From: Berberis thunbergii
Lineage: Eukaryota > Streptophyta > Magnoliopsida > Ranunculales > Berberidaceae
Length of the DNA stretch: 64,000 nucleotides
Assembly (NCBI GenBank): GCA_003290165.1
Contig: QNQO01000797.1
Location: 186,001-250,000, forward strand
Reading direction: 5' to 3'
The number at the start of each line of letters is the position of its first letter. Positions within the stretch are counted from its first letter, which is position 1. The translations under genes and the position numbers were made by a program. Below the pieces are notes generated by a model, which made no database searches, was not told where the DNA came from, and saw only the letters and a list, made by a program, of their open reading frames with translations. This document shows, one piece after another, positions 47,239 through 58,602 of this stretch.

Positions 47239-48266
47239 CTGCAGTATAAAAATTAGTCAGTACTCAATGACAGACAAACATGACCTATAAAGATTGCTAA
47301 TAAACAAATGACAGACAAACATGACCTATAATTTCTGGTGTACTAGTATATGCATGAATCTTAGCCATAAAGACATGCCTGGAGATTTGTATATCTATTG
47401 TGATACATTAATTGTCTGAGACACCCAAGCTATATCATTGATGTACCAAAAAAGACTGACACATGTGAAATTTTTTAAGAATTTTTTTTCCTATTTTCAT
47501 TTAGAGAAGAAGATTCAAAACTATATGGATGGAACTATGAGATTAATCAGTAACATACCTCATGTTTTAAAAGGAATCAAAATATTTTATGGAAATCTTT
47601 GATTGGTATTTTACCATCCACTAGTAATCCAATTGATAATCATTTAAGAGTGGAGGGTGCCTGCCTGCCCTTTATCTCTTTCTACTGTTGAAACAGAAGA
47701 CCATTTGGTTTTCAAATGTGACTTTGCTTACCAATTCTTATTAGATGAAGTTTGGTGCCTTTAAACTCTTTGGATAGTCTGATTTCCTACTATTTCTTAC
47801 AGATTCAAACAGTTCAGATGAAAAAAATGAAGGTTTTCAAATCTTAGCAGCCATTATGAAAACCATTGGGTGTTTGCAATTGAATACCATCACTGCCCGC
47901 ACAATAAATTTATAGTGTTGCAGCTTCCCTATGATGATAATCATATTACTTATATTATGATTCTAACTCTGAACAAAATAGAAATAGGACTGTACAAACA
48001 AGATGGAAGCAGATCTGGATCCTTAGTAGGCATGTAGAAATGGCTAGGTATGATGATAGGCCTGAAGAGTCTGAAGACCAGCATATAAAGCAGTTAGCTA
48101 GTCAAGTTCAGGCCTTGTTTTGGGTGTGCAAGATCATGGTATGAGTGCTTAACAGTTATAAAACCATTGAATAAAATCACTAATGAATTCCAATCAAACA
48201 AGAAACTATGAATATAAGAGATTTATAGAAATTTTGATGTTTTGACATGTTGAGGAAGTCAGTTAC
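47239..48266. other. Unassigned interior of element B
   Basis: AT-rich, no exon recognised. Confidence 0.35.
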
Positions 48267-48370
48267 CTCTCAACAACAGGACCAGAAAGCTTGTAGTAAT
48301 CAGGAAAGCCTTGTAGCATGGCATTTTCACGGGGAGTGAGAACTCTGTCTTGCTCAGGATGCAGAAGAGT
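48267..48370 (-). pseudogene. Captured exon of chromomethylase (CMT-type DNA cytosine-5 methyltransferase)
   Basis: The minus-strand exon with AG before 48370 and GT after 48267 encodes [20 protein letters not shown] then [15 protein letters not shown]. [21 protein letters not shown] is motif IX and the start of motif X of plant chromomethylases, which methylate CHG sites. The frame is intact in the exon; the catalytic PC motif is not included. Confidence 0.85.
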
Positions 48371-48476
48371 CTGACAAACAAATTTGATGTTAGAATGAGA
48401 TTGCATGCAATCTTCAGAGTAGATATATTAAAAATAAGTCTAGCATATAAGGTCTAGCATACAAACCGGAGGTATT

Positions 48477-48578
48477 GCAAACAAGAATGGCAGCAATGGC
48501 ACCAAATGCGTGGAAGAATTTATCTACTTGACTTCCTTTGATTTTGTAATCCCGGTTACTATTTGTGTTGGACTTTCC
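48477..48578 (-). pseudogene. Captured exon of GABA/amino-acid transporter (AAAP family)
   Basis: The minus-strand exon between AG (48579) and GT (48476) encodes SNRDYKIKGSQVDKFFHAFG then AIAAILVCNTSG. This resembles the probable GABA transporter / LHT-like group, with the membrane-helix start FxAFGAIAAIxVxNTSG. Only one helix is captured. The assignment is from a short segment. Confidence 0.6.
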
Positions 48579-48755
48579 TACAAAAATCATGTCATCACTC
48601 CACTCACTCAGTTATGCACATTCCAGTTCCAATATGAAGAGAGAATGTGGTGTTCAAAGACTAAAAACTAAGACGTAAAAATACTACAAAAAAAAAGTAA
48701 ACAATAGCAGATTTTGGGACTTACTGCAAGGGATGATCTGCTGATGATGTGAGGT

Positions 48756-48866
48756 ACGCACTATCCTGCTGCTGCGAGGGAATCACTGCTGCTGCTGCGA
48801 GGGATGGACTGCTGCTCTGCGAGGGATGGACTGCTGCTCTGCGAGGGACGCACTGATGCGAGCTTG
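48756..48866. repeat. Short tandem repeat, ~20-bp unit, in element B
   Basis: Units of the type GCGAGGGATGGACTGCTGCT repeat four to five times with (CTG)n variation. It sits between the GABA-transporter-like and SEUSS fragments. Confidence 0.7.
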
Positions 48867-48895
48867 CTGCTGGTCGCAAACCATATTCTAGCATA

Positions 48896-49045
48896 AACGC
48901 TCTCCTGAACCGCCTTTCCATATTCTAGCATCATTACTCCAGAAGGAAATCGGCACTCACGTGGCATATCAAGAAACAGAAGATCATCAACAATGCCACT
49001 GTCAAATTTGACTTTATTAAGCCTGGGAAGTACTTCAAAAGTAGC
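48896..49045 (-). pseudogene. Captured exon of SEUSS/SLK (LIM-domain-binding co-repressor)
   Basis: The minus-strand exon starting after AAAG at 49046 encodes ATFEVLPRLNKVKFDSGIVD, then DLLFLDMPRECRFPSGVMML and EYGKAVQESVY. This is the conserved LDB-type region of SEUSS, the adaptor that works with LEUNIG in transcriptional repression. Right after ESVY the sequence departs, and a 14-base word CCATATTCTAGCAT is present both in the exon (48918-48931) and at the junction (48881-48894), suggesting a microhomology or template-switch junction. Confidence 0.82.
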
Positions 49046-50529
49046 CTTTATCCAAAGACAAACAAAATGTATCATGCAAGCACAAGTATGTAAGGGTAAG
49101 ATCACAAAATCTTTGTACACAACAATAGTGTAGATACACAAGGACAAGATCACAAAAGCACTCTTCCCACACCCATCACTCTAAGTTCACAAGCACTATC
49201 ATGGGGCACTAGTGTCTAAGCATCTTTGGAACACAGCCAAATTATGTATTAAAGGGTCTTTTGAATGAACAAAAAACATCTTCCAACATTCAAATTTTTT
49301 TCCTAACAGGAAATAGCCAAATTCCCCGACAACCATACTGATATGATCTGCAATATGGATCTCCACAATTCAGTTCCACATACAGATAATCAAAGAGCTA
49401 AATCAAGGTTCAACACAGAGTTAGGGTCACAGCAGATCAATGCACACTACAAACACAAGATATATAGGCAGCAAAAGAATGGATTCTTATTGAATGAATG
49501 TATAGGCTAATTTGAGATGCCAAATCTCCTTAGAGCAGAGCTCAATGTACAACAGAATTCAGTAAGTAAAAAGATCCCTAATTTCTCCTACTATTCTTAC
49601 ATTTATAGTAGTATCTAAGATGGAGAAAACTAACCGAATTTATAAGACTTGACAGACTACAGAACCTCTAGACATACTCCCCCCTTCACTAGCAAAGCAC
49701 TAACTGACAGACTTCACCATTTACTAACAGCGCAACTAACTGCACCCTTCACTGACAAAGCAATCAACAGATTGCTCCCCATTCACTGTTTTGTTTCTCT
49801 ATGCCTTTTCCTTGTACAAGTAAATCTGATTGGGGCCTATCACATACTTGTGGTATGTTGTCATCATTCTTCCAATGCTACACAAATTTCAAACTTCAAA
49901 GCATATAGTTGCGAGTAATGGAAATGATAATAGTAGATTCACCTGCCAAGTCATTCCCAATGCCACGAATGTGAACAACCTCCCATTAGAATATAGGAAA
50001 ACAACTAGGACAATATATGATGAGGTGCAAAACAACTATTCCAAAATTTTCTACTTGCATCCTTGCTCACTATCTTTTGTATGTCAGAATTCAGATTAGT
50101 AGAAAAATAATACCTTGTGGAATTTCAAAAATAAGAAATTAAATCCTTACCAAAACCCCTTCCTGATTTAGAGCCGCAAATGTCACATTGCCATGCTTCC
50201 TGAAACATAACAAAAAGACAGAGAATGTTCCCTGAACAACTAAAATGTCTTCACATTTTACAAACCAGCAAGGAAAAAAAGAAAACTAAACAAAAAAAAA
50301 TATATATATATATATTCCAAGCAGTTTATTTCCAACCATTTGAGAAACATTTAGAAAATAACTGGTTAATTGCATTTGAGAAACGGTATTTCAAACAACT
50401 ATCTTACATGAATCCTAAGAAATTCACTATTAAATGGTTGCTCCTAAGAAACCTACTTGTTCCAAAATAAGTTTCAGTACAAGTATTTCAAAACAGTATG
50501 CAAATTCAATTAACAAAGGGAGAAAGTAC
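49046..50529. other. Mostly unassigned interior of element B
   Basis: AT-rich. One short minus-strand exon-like piece at about 50143-50200 encodes EAWQCDICGSKSGRGFG between splice-like borders; the CxxC motif suggests a zinc-binding protein, but the gene is not recognised. Confidence 0.35.
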
Positions 50530-51568
50530 CTTCAACAGACAAGTCGTGTTTGACTCACAGAACCGCAAAACAAACCACCTCAAAAGTATATCAAGAAGTT
50601 CAATTATTTCCTTTCCACTGGATGGAAGAGCCTGTCGACAAAAAAGTGCTTTATATTAAACTACTTCAGAATTTACAATCAAACAAATACAATTATGTAC
50701 ATGATAATAAATTAATAAATTAATTAATTAATTAATAAATAAAAACCTTATGCAATATCTCAAGCCCGTCAACTTGCTTCTTGAAATCTGGGCTCAAAAG
50801 CCTCCTCTGCACGTCTTCTCTAAGGTATCTCATCATATCATTCTGCAGCAGATGTCTAATATGAGACAAAATTCAAGTGAATGTAGACAAGCAAGCCTTG
50901 ACTTGTGAATATTTAGCAGAAAAAACCTCAAGATCTTGAATTTGCTCCAATCGCAGCTCTTCAAACTTGCACCTCCGTATAACCATTCTCTCCCTATCTT
51001 CCTGCAGAAATTCTTTGATGAATCAAGCAACCAACTCGACAGAGACCGCATAGTAAATTCTTTAAACTTGCACACACACACACACAATTCAGATCAATCC
51101 ATTGTATACCTTGTTTGAATCTTTGACATTGAATAAGGCCTGAGACAGTACAGCAAGATCCTGAACTGACACCATGGATTCTGGCCTAGATCCCTTCGAA
51201 GAATAACCTTTCAGTTGTGGGAAAAAAGATCATTTTAATATCACAAGTTCTAAAGTAGAAAAATGAAGGGCCTCGAGTAAGATACAAAACGAAGAAATTG
51301 TTTTATTTCCTTGCTTCACGGAGCGATCAGTGTAACCATTTGAACTCGACTTTGCAGTCTTTAAGCTGGTTTTGGAAGCCACGCCAGTAGAAACCCCTTT
51401 CATTGATTCAAATGATTCTAAAAACAGTAAAAGTCAGCATTAAGACAGCATGAATGCAAAATATGGTTGTGATGGTTCGTTCACCTTGGATAGCCCCAGA
51501 AGGGTGCAACCGTTCTAAAACATGAGCTAAAGCTGGCCCACGTATATCTTTTAAATTTTTGGTCACCT
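50530..51568 (-). pseudogene. MOR1: Captured multi-exon fragment of MOR1 (XMAP215-type microtubule polymerase)
   Basis: Six consecutive minus-strand exons with GT-AG borders. About 51486-51568: VTKNLKDIRGPALAHVLERL. About 51289-51417: serine/lysine-rich linker. 51110-51207: MVSVQDLAVLSQALFNVKDS. 50927-51001: EDRERMVIRRCKFEELRLEQ. 50747-50842: NDMMRYLREDVQRRLLSPDF then KKQVDGLEIL. 50530-50631: ALPSSGKEIIELLDILLRWF then VLRFCESNTTCLLK. They follow the order of MOR1/GEM1 between TOG domains. Retained introns show genomic capture. Exon frames are open. It is the largest single-gene capture here, but lacks the rest of the ~2000-residue protein. Confidence 0.88.
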
Positions 51569-51689
51569 GGAATGGCAAATAGAAAACAGTTTTCAGGTTA
51601 GCAATTGTTGATATTTGAACTGATTGAATCTGAAAAGAATAACCAAGATGACATACAGCTTCCGTAACATCCTTGCCAGAAGGACTCAG

Positions 51690-52952
51690 ACGAGATGCAG
51701 TCCGAGCAGCGTCATGAGTAGAGAGTTGTCTCTTCCTTGAAACCTAACCAAGATCTCCCAACAATCGCCTCGATGGACTAACTCATGTTCCATCTTCCTG
51801 GAAGCCAGGCTTATGACATTGACGAGATCCGTAACACGCCTGTCCAAACTCGCTTCCCAATCCATGTCGGCACCACTAACGCTAGTACGAGTAGCACGAG
51901 CAGCGATATCCTCAACACATGATTCAGTAAGCAAGGTCCGTTATGCTTCATTCATAGTGTACAAACCACTACAATCCAAGATGTCCTCAGAGAGAAATGC
52001 ATCCACAGGGAACTAGAGAAGCTTCAAGAATTGGTCATTGATCCTCCGTTCCTCTGTAGTCAACTGTAGATCCTTCCTTTAGTTGGGAACTCAAAAAGAT
52101 CACAAAATCATACAATCTCACAATTGGAAGTTGCCAGAGTTAACAGAAGCATAAAACCAGGACATCGACCAATCGTTGATGTCATCGTTAAGCTTTGGGA
52201 AGTAGGTGAGGGAACGGAGGAAGTAGATATCCTTATCACCAATAGACCAACCACCGGATGCAGAACCCTCACAGTCAAACGAATGCCAAATAGAATAGCC
52301 CTCGCATAAAAAGAAACCGTGACTCTCCAACCATTAGGACCCATTTGGGCAGGAGGAATCCCCAAAAAATCCAAATACTCCCAAAACAGCTCTAAAACTG
52401 GGAGTCGAAGGCTAGAACAAAACATCAAAACATGCACGGATACAGTGCAACATACTCGGACCTTGGATGACAAGGACTGTCATTTTGTCTAGGCAAAATA
52501 ATCTCAAAGTCGGGTGGCAAATTATAGTCAGAACTAACGTTGTCCAATATTGTTGGGAGAAAAATAAGTCTCACAAGTAGCTAGCGGCTTACCGTTTAAT
52601 TTATCACCAACAGACATCGTTAAAGAACGGAGAAACAAAAAGAACAAAGGAGACGAAAGAAGAAAAGAACCCTAATTTCAAAGATAACGTAAAGAGGGGA
52701 AACAAATCCATCATGCACCCTTTTATAGAGCCAAACAATGAAGGGACTACTCATCGGACAGCTTGAGAGATATGATAGCTACGTGAAATTCTAGAAATGT
52801 GCGTAAAAGCAAATGGGTGAATAGAAAATCGAGACACTAACCCACAAAAAGTTGCCGACAATATTAAATACAAAGCAATGATGGAATTTAAAGACCGACT
52901 GTCACGAAGTTAGTGGCCACGTCAGCATACCCACTAACTAAGGGGGAGTAGC
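51690..52952 (-). pseudogene. R4: inverted related retroelement, antisense ORF and polypurine end
   Basis: This gypsy copy is oriented opposite to R1-R3 (sense on plus). Its antisense ORF reads on the minus strand from an ATG at 52617 (MSVGDKLNGKPLATC). It includes VLELFWEYLDFLGIPPAQMG and WRVTVSFYARAILFGIRLTV, the PF04195-like pattern, then a coiled-coil-like part (51690-51940). The polypurine tract AGGGGGAGTAGC is at 52941-52952, just before the LTR. The 5' side is missing: the homology stops near 51690 against element B. It is diverged from R1 and is a sister family. Confidence 0.7.
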
Positions 52953-53179
52953 TAATGATACATCAATTAGACTATCATCACAGCCATACACATGGAAGAA
53001 AACATCCATCACGAGGATCTGGCGTCCCATCTACTGGACCAGCTTGTAAAATCCAAGAAGGCAAAAATGATCATAAAAGGCCAAACAAGACCCATTAAAG
53101 GAAGACGTAATCGAAGCTCAAATCCAGGCCCACACAAATCAAAGCCCAAATCCAGGCCCGATACAAATTTTCTCATAAA
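52953..53179 (+). repeat. R4 3' LTR, left part (split by element C)
   Basis: Begins TAATGATACATC next to the polypurine tract. It is interrupted at 53179 by CACTA element C and continues at 63146. The combined length, about 565 bp, fits the family. Confidence 0.65.
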
Positions 53180-53214
53180 CACTACACCAAAAGGCCAGTT
53201 TAGCTATGCCGAGC

Positions 53215-53545
53215 TGGCCACGGTTCTAAACCGTTGGTTTATTTGCCACGGCTTAAAAACGTAGCTATAAGTACCAACGGCTTAAAACCATGGGTAAAAA
53301 AAACCTGGCCACGGCTTAAAACCGTTGGTATATTAGGCACGGCTAAAAATCGTGGCTATTAGTAGCAACGGCTTAAAACCGTGGGTATTATTCGCAACGA
53401 CTAAAAATCGTTGCAACAAAAAAATTTAGCAACGGTTCTAAACCGTGGCTAGGTCTAGCCGCGGCTCAAAACCGTTGCAAAAAAAATTTAGCAACGGTTC
53501 TAAGCCGTGGCTAGCTCTAGCAAAGGCTCAAAACCGTGGCTACAT
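53215..53545. repeat. Left subterminal palindromic repeat array of element C
   Basis: About a dozen AACGGCTTAAAACCGTGGCTA-type units in both orientations, ending with CCGTGGCTACATG. Confidence 0.85.
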
Positions 53546-53900
53546 GAAAAGCTGAAAAAAAAAATTGGGCGGGCTATTTTGATGCTCGACCTTCCCTTCA
53601 CTCGACTTCCATCGACAAAAACCTTCCCTCCCCTCCACAAACCTGCTCCTTCCCTGCTCCCTCCCTCGACTCTACTCCACTCGACTCTACTCCAATCGAT
53701 TTCCCTGCTCCTTCTCCTTCCCTGCTCCCTCCCTCGACTTCCCTCCTCCCCTCCTTCCATGCTCCCTCGACTTCCCTGCTCCTCCCTTGACTTCCCTCCT
53801 CCCCTCCTTCCCTGGTCTTCCCTCCTTAGTACTCGTCGTCTTCAAAAATAATCAGCCACTGCAACCATTCTCTCGTACAGGTACTCTCTCTCTCTCTCTC
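53546..53900 (+). promoter_or_regulatory. Presumed promoter and non-coding first exon of element C's chimeric gene
   Basis: Strongly C/T-rich leader (TCCCTGCTCCTTCC repeats, 53590-53830), then CTCGTACAG|GTACTCTCTCTC at about 53880, which resembles a donor site followed by a (CT)n tract (53885-53902). By position, just inside the subterminal array and upstream of all captured exons, it fits a transcribed 5' leader. Inferred. Confidence 0.4.
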
Positions 53901-56258
53901 TTTTATTTTTGATGAAATTAGGGTTCCTGAATGTAGAGAGGAAACAATGGATTTAGTAGAAACAATGGGTTTGTTGTGATGTCTGTAGATCTCTTCTTGC
54001 AATCTATTGTTTCCCCGTGGAAACAATGGATTTAGTAGAATGACTATATAAACGATTTAGGGATTCAATAATGAACCACTAGTAGCAAAAAAAAAAATCT
54101 GACTTTCTATTACCATTGATGTAAAGGGGGTAGATTATCATCTTTGAAGATAGAAATTGAATTTGTTCAAGATTAGCTAATATAGATAATGTTCATTTAG
54201 TTTTAAGATGTACCCAACTTTTTTATTTGCTAAAAAGATTTTGGTTTTGTTTGATTTATCATCTATAGTTGTCTTTTCTAAATCTTCTTGTGATTAATTG
54301 TGTTTTAAGCATACACCAGTTTCTCTTTGGTCACCTTTGGTTGAAAGATGCATGCTTATCTATTTATGACAAAGTTTGATAATATTAGTCATTCGAAACT
54401 GGAATGCAAACTTTTAGTCATTCGAAACTGGGTTGCAATTGATTGCATTTTTTTTGTAAAATCCTATTTCCTACCTGATGAAATTGTAGTTGATTGTAAT
54501 TTCTCGGCTTTAGCTTCATAGTTAATGAATTTGGTCATGGCATGTGTTTATCAGGCCTGGTATTGACTAAGGCTTGGATGCTTTTAAGGCTAGTATTGAC
54601 TAGGCGCAGTTTAAAGAAATGTGGAGGTTCAAGTTTAAAGAAATCAGGCCTCTGTTGAAGACCAAGGAAGATGGAAGGTGAGGTTTGGGTATTGGTCTTA
54701 ATTTAATTTGTTGGTGGTTAGTTGATGCAAAAGGAGTTTAGTTTGAGATGATTATGAATAGTCTGATGAAAAAAATTTATCTCATTAGATTGATAAGAAA
54801 GAGGGTTTTGGTCTTAATTCAATGAGATGATTTTGAATTTGCATGAATGTGGTTGTTGATTGGTGTGTTTGAAAAGATTTATCTGTGCTCATTACTGATA
54901 AGGAAATCATGCAATTTCAAGTTTAAACTCGAGAAATGAATTTGACATGGAAGAAGCCCTTAGTTTTTCTTTCTTTAGGGTTTTGATTAATTATTGCAAA
55001 GAAGTTCTATTTCAGATGATTTGGAATTTGCATGAAAATGGGGTTGTTGTTTTTCGTCAGTAGTGTGCTTGAAAAGATATATGTGTACTCATAGATTGAT
55101 GAGGAGTGTTTTGGACTTAATTTGATTTGTTTGTGGTTAATTGATGCAAAAGGAGTTCAATTTGATATGACTTTGAAGTTGCATGAAAAGGGGGAGAGGG
55201 TATTCTCTTCAATTAACTGTATTTCTATTTGAGACATCTCATGGCCTGATTTAATTCTTAGCATCCTTTGTTCTTCGATAAGGCATTATATCTATTTGGG
55301 GAACTTTTTTTTTGGCTTATTTATCTCAATGAATGTGAATTCATGTTGTTTCCACTGATCAAAAACATGTTTTTGATGTGTCAGATGCTTGTTACTCATG
55401 ATATGGATTTTTATTACTTTTTATTTTTTTTAAGTTGCTATTTCATCCTGCTTTCTATCTGCGTTTGTCTATCAACTGATTGTAATGAAATACTGTAAAG
55501 TATTGTTTTTCCAAATATTTTATTTATTTTAAAGTTTTTGCACATTCTCTTATTTTTTATGGTCTTATTTGAAACTCCCCCCCCCCCCCCCTTCCATAGG
55601 TCAAAGAGAAAAAAAGGTGCTTCAAGTGCAGAGAATATAGAATTTGTTGCTGCAGGTATGCCATCATGAAATTCATCTAAATTGTGACATTTGAAGTCCA
55701 TGTAAATTCTGGTTGTAGCAGGGTATTATGTTCTTGGTTGGGCCATCTGGCCATGTACCATGTGTAATCTGCAAATGACACACATTTTATCAATCTGTAC
55801 CAATCAACTTGCACTGTTAATGTGGACTTAGATATGTATTTTAGATAGAATATTCAGGGTCTGTGTAATAGAAATTTGTTTAAGGATCTTCAGTTGTAGT
55901 TCGCATTTTGGTTAAGGATAATTTGGAATTGGTTGACATTGTTTCTGGAATTTGTTATTCTTGTTGATGTTTGGTTAAATGCAGGTTGGGTATACACCCG
56001 ATTACCTATTTCTACTACAAACAATCCTCAGATCAGATCCCCAGGTATTTTACAATGTCTGATGCATGTAAATTTAGCTGTTAAGCCATCTTAAATAAAC
56101 ATGATCAACATTCTAGGATACAGTCTGTTTAAATTATTCATGGTGTGTTGGGACAATCATCAAATCTTAGTTCATTTTCAAATTTCATGGACTTGTGCTT
56201 CTATGTTCTTTCAGTCAACCTAAGTCAACATTAAACACATGATTTTCCTTCTATGCAG
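53901..56258. other. Interior of element C, largely unassigned
   Basis: T-rich intron-like sequence. A small plus-strand exon-like piece at about 55602-55653 (SKRKKGASSAENIEFVAA) lies between acceptor- and donor-like sites and is not identified. A poly-C run is at 55578-55591. Confidence 0.35.
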
Positions 56259-57030
56259 GTCCTGGAGATCAATCTAGTGACATTTCCAAATGTAGTTGAT
56301 GCCATATTGGCCAATGGTGTAAGATGTTTATTCTTTGTTTGTGTGCCTCCCTGCGGCATTACACTGAGTTATCGGATATTAAACGTGTCATTGTGAGTAC
56401 TCATGCAATTGAGCCCCAGGTTTGTAAAGTTTAATACTCATACTTTGGCTTGAGAGTGCATGTAATGTTATTCTAAAATATGGGTGTTGTCCAGTCACTT
56501 GTAGAGTTCTATGGAACCCTTTCCAGGGAGTGGGCATTGGAATGTATGAAGGACCTTTTGCTGGTTAATTTGAGAGGAAATCTTCAGATCATCGTGCAGG
56601 TACTTGTCGCTTACCTGCTTTCTTTATATACTAGGTTTAGTTTTATCTTTTTAACTCTAATGAAAAATGTTTTTTTGCAGGCTGCCAAAGAGTACTCTGA
56701 GCAGTTGGGTGTTGAGTCATGTATAAAACTCTTTGAGCAATTCAAATCCTATGAAGGTTTATATTTTATCTTAGGGTCGTATTTGAGCTCCAGGTATTTT
56801 TTTTAGTAACTACTGCCCTCCCCTTTTCCAGTACACTCACTTCTTTTTCTTGATTCTCACCAGTCATTTTCCTGGTACAGTGAGGATCCCGACATTCATT
56901 TTAAGTATATTGAAGTTGCGGCGAAAACTGGACAAATAAAAGAGGTCGAGCGTGTCACAAGAGAGTCAAGTTTTTATGACGCGGAAACAATGATTTCTAC
57001 TTTGCTCACTCGCTGGCATGATTGTGAGTA
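56259..57030 (+). pseudogene. Captured multi-exon fragment of clathrin heavy chain
   Basis: Five plus-strand exon pieces in the order of clathrin heavy chain: [20 protein letters not shown] (56259-56316), [20 protein letters not shown] (about 56357-56418), [20 protein letters not shown] then [14 protein letters not shown] (about 56495-56599), [20 protein letters not shown] then [12 protein letters not shown] (about 56681-56775), and [20 protein letters not shown] then [15 protein letters not shown] (about 56887-56995). Clathrin heavy chain forms the triskelion coat of endocytic and TGN vesicles. Introns are retained; one piece (56330-56356) is frame-broken. Only a part of the leg repeats is present. 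Confidence 0.9.
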
Positions 57031-58093
57031 TTTTCTGGATGCTGCTTCCCATTTTCAGTGCTCTACAATTCCTGTGAATCAGTGCTTGCATATTCCTTGA
57101 ATCCACTAGGGTGATTGCCTTAGTGGGAGTACAATTTGGTTTGATATGCTTACAACTTACCTGTTCAATTTATGGTGCATACTAGTGTAGTCCTACCCAC
57201 GAGAGGTTTGTAATTTTTGTATGCATTTCTGTTGTTGAAGAAAGTTTGAATTGAAGCCACGAAAATCATAGTTATGTCAAGAATGGCTGTAAAGTGAGAA
57301 TGTTCTTTGCATTCCTGAATTTGGGTTCTCAACCTTGATAAAAAAAACAAATAATGAGCACTACCCAGTCAATTGACTCTGATGTAGATTAGTATAGTAA
57401 CAAAGTGAAATTTGGCATGGAACTAGATCTACATTTGTTATCTTGCTGAAGTTATAATAACTGTTAATGATTCATATCTGTTCAAATATTTTACGCGCTT
57501 CTGTAATATTTAGTGAGGAATCATTGTCTAGCAAAAAGATCATGGCTCTGATTTTAAAATTCTTTTTTTTTTGTTCAAACTTTATTCACTCAATTACATC
57601 TCGACACCAATCTTGGCGGAGTTTTAAGTCACTGCCTTAGTTTCATTTCGGCATAAGTAGCAAGAATTTTTTCCCCAGTTTTGTGCGGGGTATTGGTATG
57701 CCAGTAATGCTGCTCCATCTGATAGGAATCTCCTCATAAAAACTTGGTTTTGTTATTCAATAGCATGGGAGGCAATCAGCTAACATGACTGATTTTAATC
57801 AGAATTGTATAGACTATAGTACAAATTCGGACAGTTTTCTCCTATGTTGGGGAATCAAGAGCTTTGCAAACTTATTCATCTGCATTGAGAGTAGCTTAAA
57901 AGCTTGGTTACAAGATTGGATTGGCCAAAGGGGTTGGGTTGGGGTCGACGTACTTCACTGTTTTCTGCTGCTACGCACTTCTACTTTGGTATGGAGGTCA
58001 TCTAGTGATAGGTGGACTGTAAGCACCCAAACACATCTCTTATTTGTATTGAATTAATTGGTTCCAAATTTTAAAACCATGCTATTTCCACAG
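57031..58093. other. Unassigned interior of element C
   Basis: AT-rich sequence; the 90-codon frame at 57785-58057 has no recognisable domain. Confidence 0.35.
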
Positions 58094-58255
58094 GGCTTTA
58101 GGACAATCAGCACCGAGCGTGGCTGCTTTCGCTAAGGCAAAAGTTGCAGCTGCCAAGATCATCTGTATTATTGATCACAAGCCAATTATTGACCAAAATC
58201 CACCAGTTTCTCGACAGATTTTACATGTCAAGAATCGGGATTCGTATGCTGATTG
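58094..58255 (+). pseudogene. Captured exon of ABCB (P-glycoprotein) transporter
   Basis: The plus-strand exon after CCACAG encodes ALGQSAPSVAAFAKAKVAAA then KIICIIDHKPIIDQN, the conserved end of the first membrane domain and start of the linker to NBD1 in ABCB1-type auxin exporters. The tail (PPVSRQILHVKNRDSYAD) does not match and may be another captured bit. Followed by a GTAACT donor at 58256. Confidence 0.82.
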
Positions 58256-58375
58256 GTAACTTCCTTTTCCATCTAATTTTATTGGTTTTGTTTGCCCAAT
58301 GTTAAAAGTTAGTTTTTTTATTTGTTAGAAATATCATATTCATTTGCTGAACCTTTAAGTTTTTTTCAAACTCAG

Positions 58376-58602
58376 GGCAGCGCATGGCATTGCATGATCC
58401 AAATCCTGAACCGGATTGCGTCGGCTATATACATACTAAAATGTTTCTTGTGGCTGTAGCACGTCATGCTAGTGAGGATGCCCGTTTTGTTTGTTTACGG
58501 GAGTATGGGAGCGCACCCAATATCGACATCTATGGTGATCAAAATTACGGGGATCACCAATCTGACATCAATATCCTTGTGGGGAATGACGGGGATCACT
58601 GA
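58376..58602 (+). pseudogene. Captured exon of pyruvate dehydrogenase kinase
   Basis: The plus-strand exon after CTCAG encodes GQRMALHDPNPEPDCVGYIH, then TKMFLVAVARHASEDARFVC and LREYGSAPNIDIYGD. This matches the central region of plant mitochondrial pyruvate dehydrogenase kinase, which phosphorylates E1-alpha, just upstream of its GHKL ATP-binding fold. After YGD (about 58535) the sequence becomes an unrelated repeat (ACGGGGATCAC twice) and ends in TGA at 58600. ATP-binding motifs are missing. Confidence 0.88.

Larger units (their letters stand above)
46140..51690. mobile_element. CACTA element B: gene-capturing element lacking its right end
   Basis: Begins CACTACACCAAAAAA (46140-46154) followed by the same subterminal sequence type as the left end of A (CCCATTAGCAACGGTTCTA). 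The insertion site in R3 is clear because R1 continues uninterrupted at the matching point (27639). The matching right end (TTTTGGTGTAGTG with CAC duplication) was not found before R4 sequence starts near 51690, so the right part was deleted or displaced. Minus-strand exons of several host genes are inside. No transposase was recognised. Confidence 0.8.

Noticed and set aside
50530..51568. A genuine MOR1 locus
   Set aside because: Only a handful of internal exons of a very long gene are present and they lie within element B.
51960..51985. GTGTACAAACCACTACA considered as the missing right end of element B
   Set aside because: It lacks the TTTTGGTGTAGTG form and subterminal repeats, and lies within R4 coding homology.
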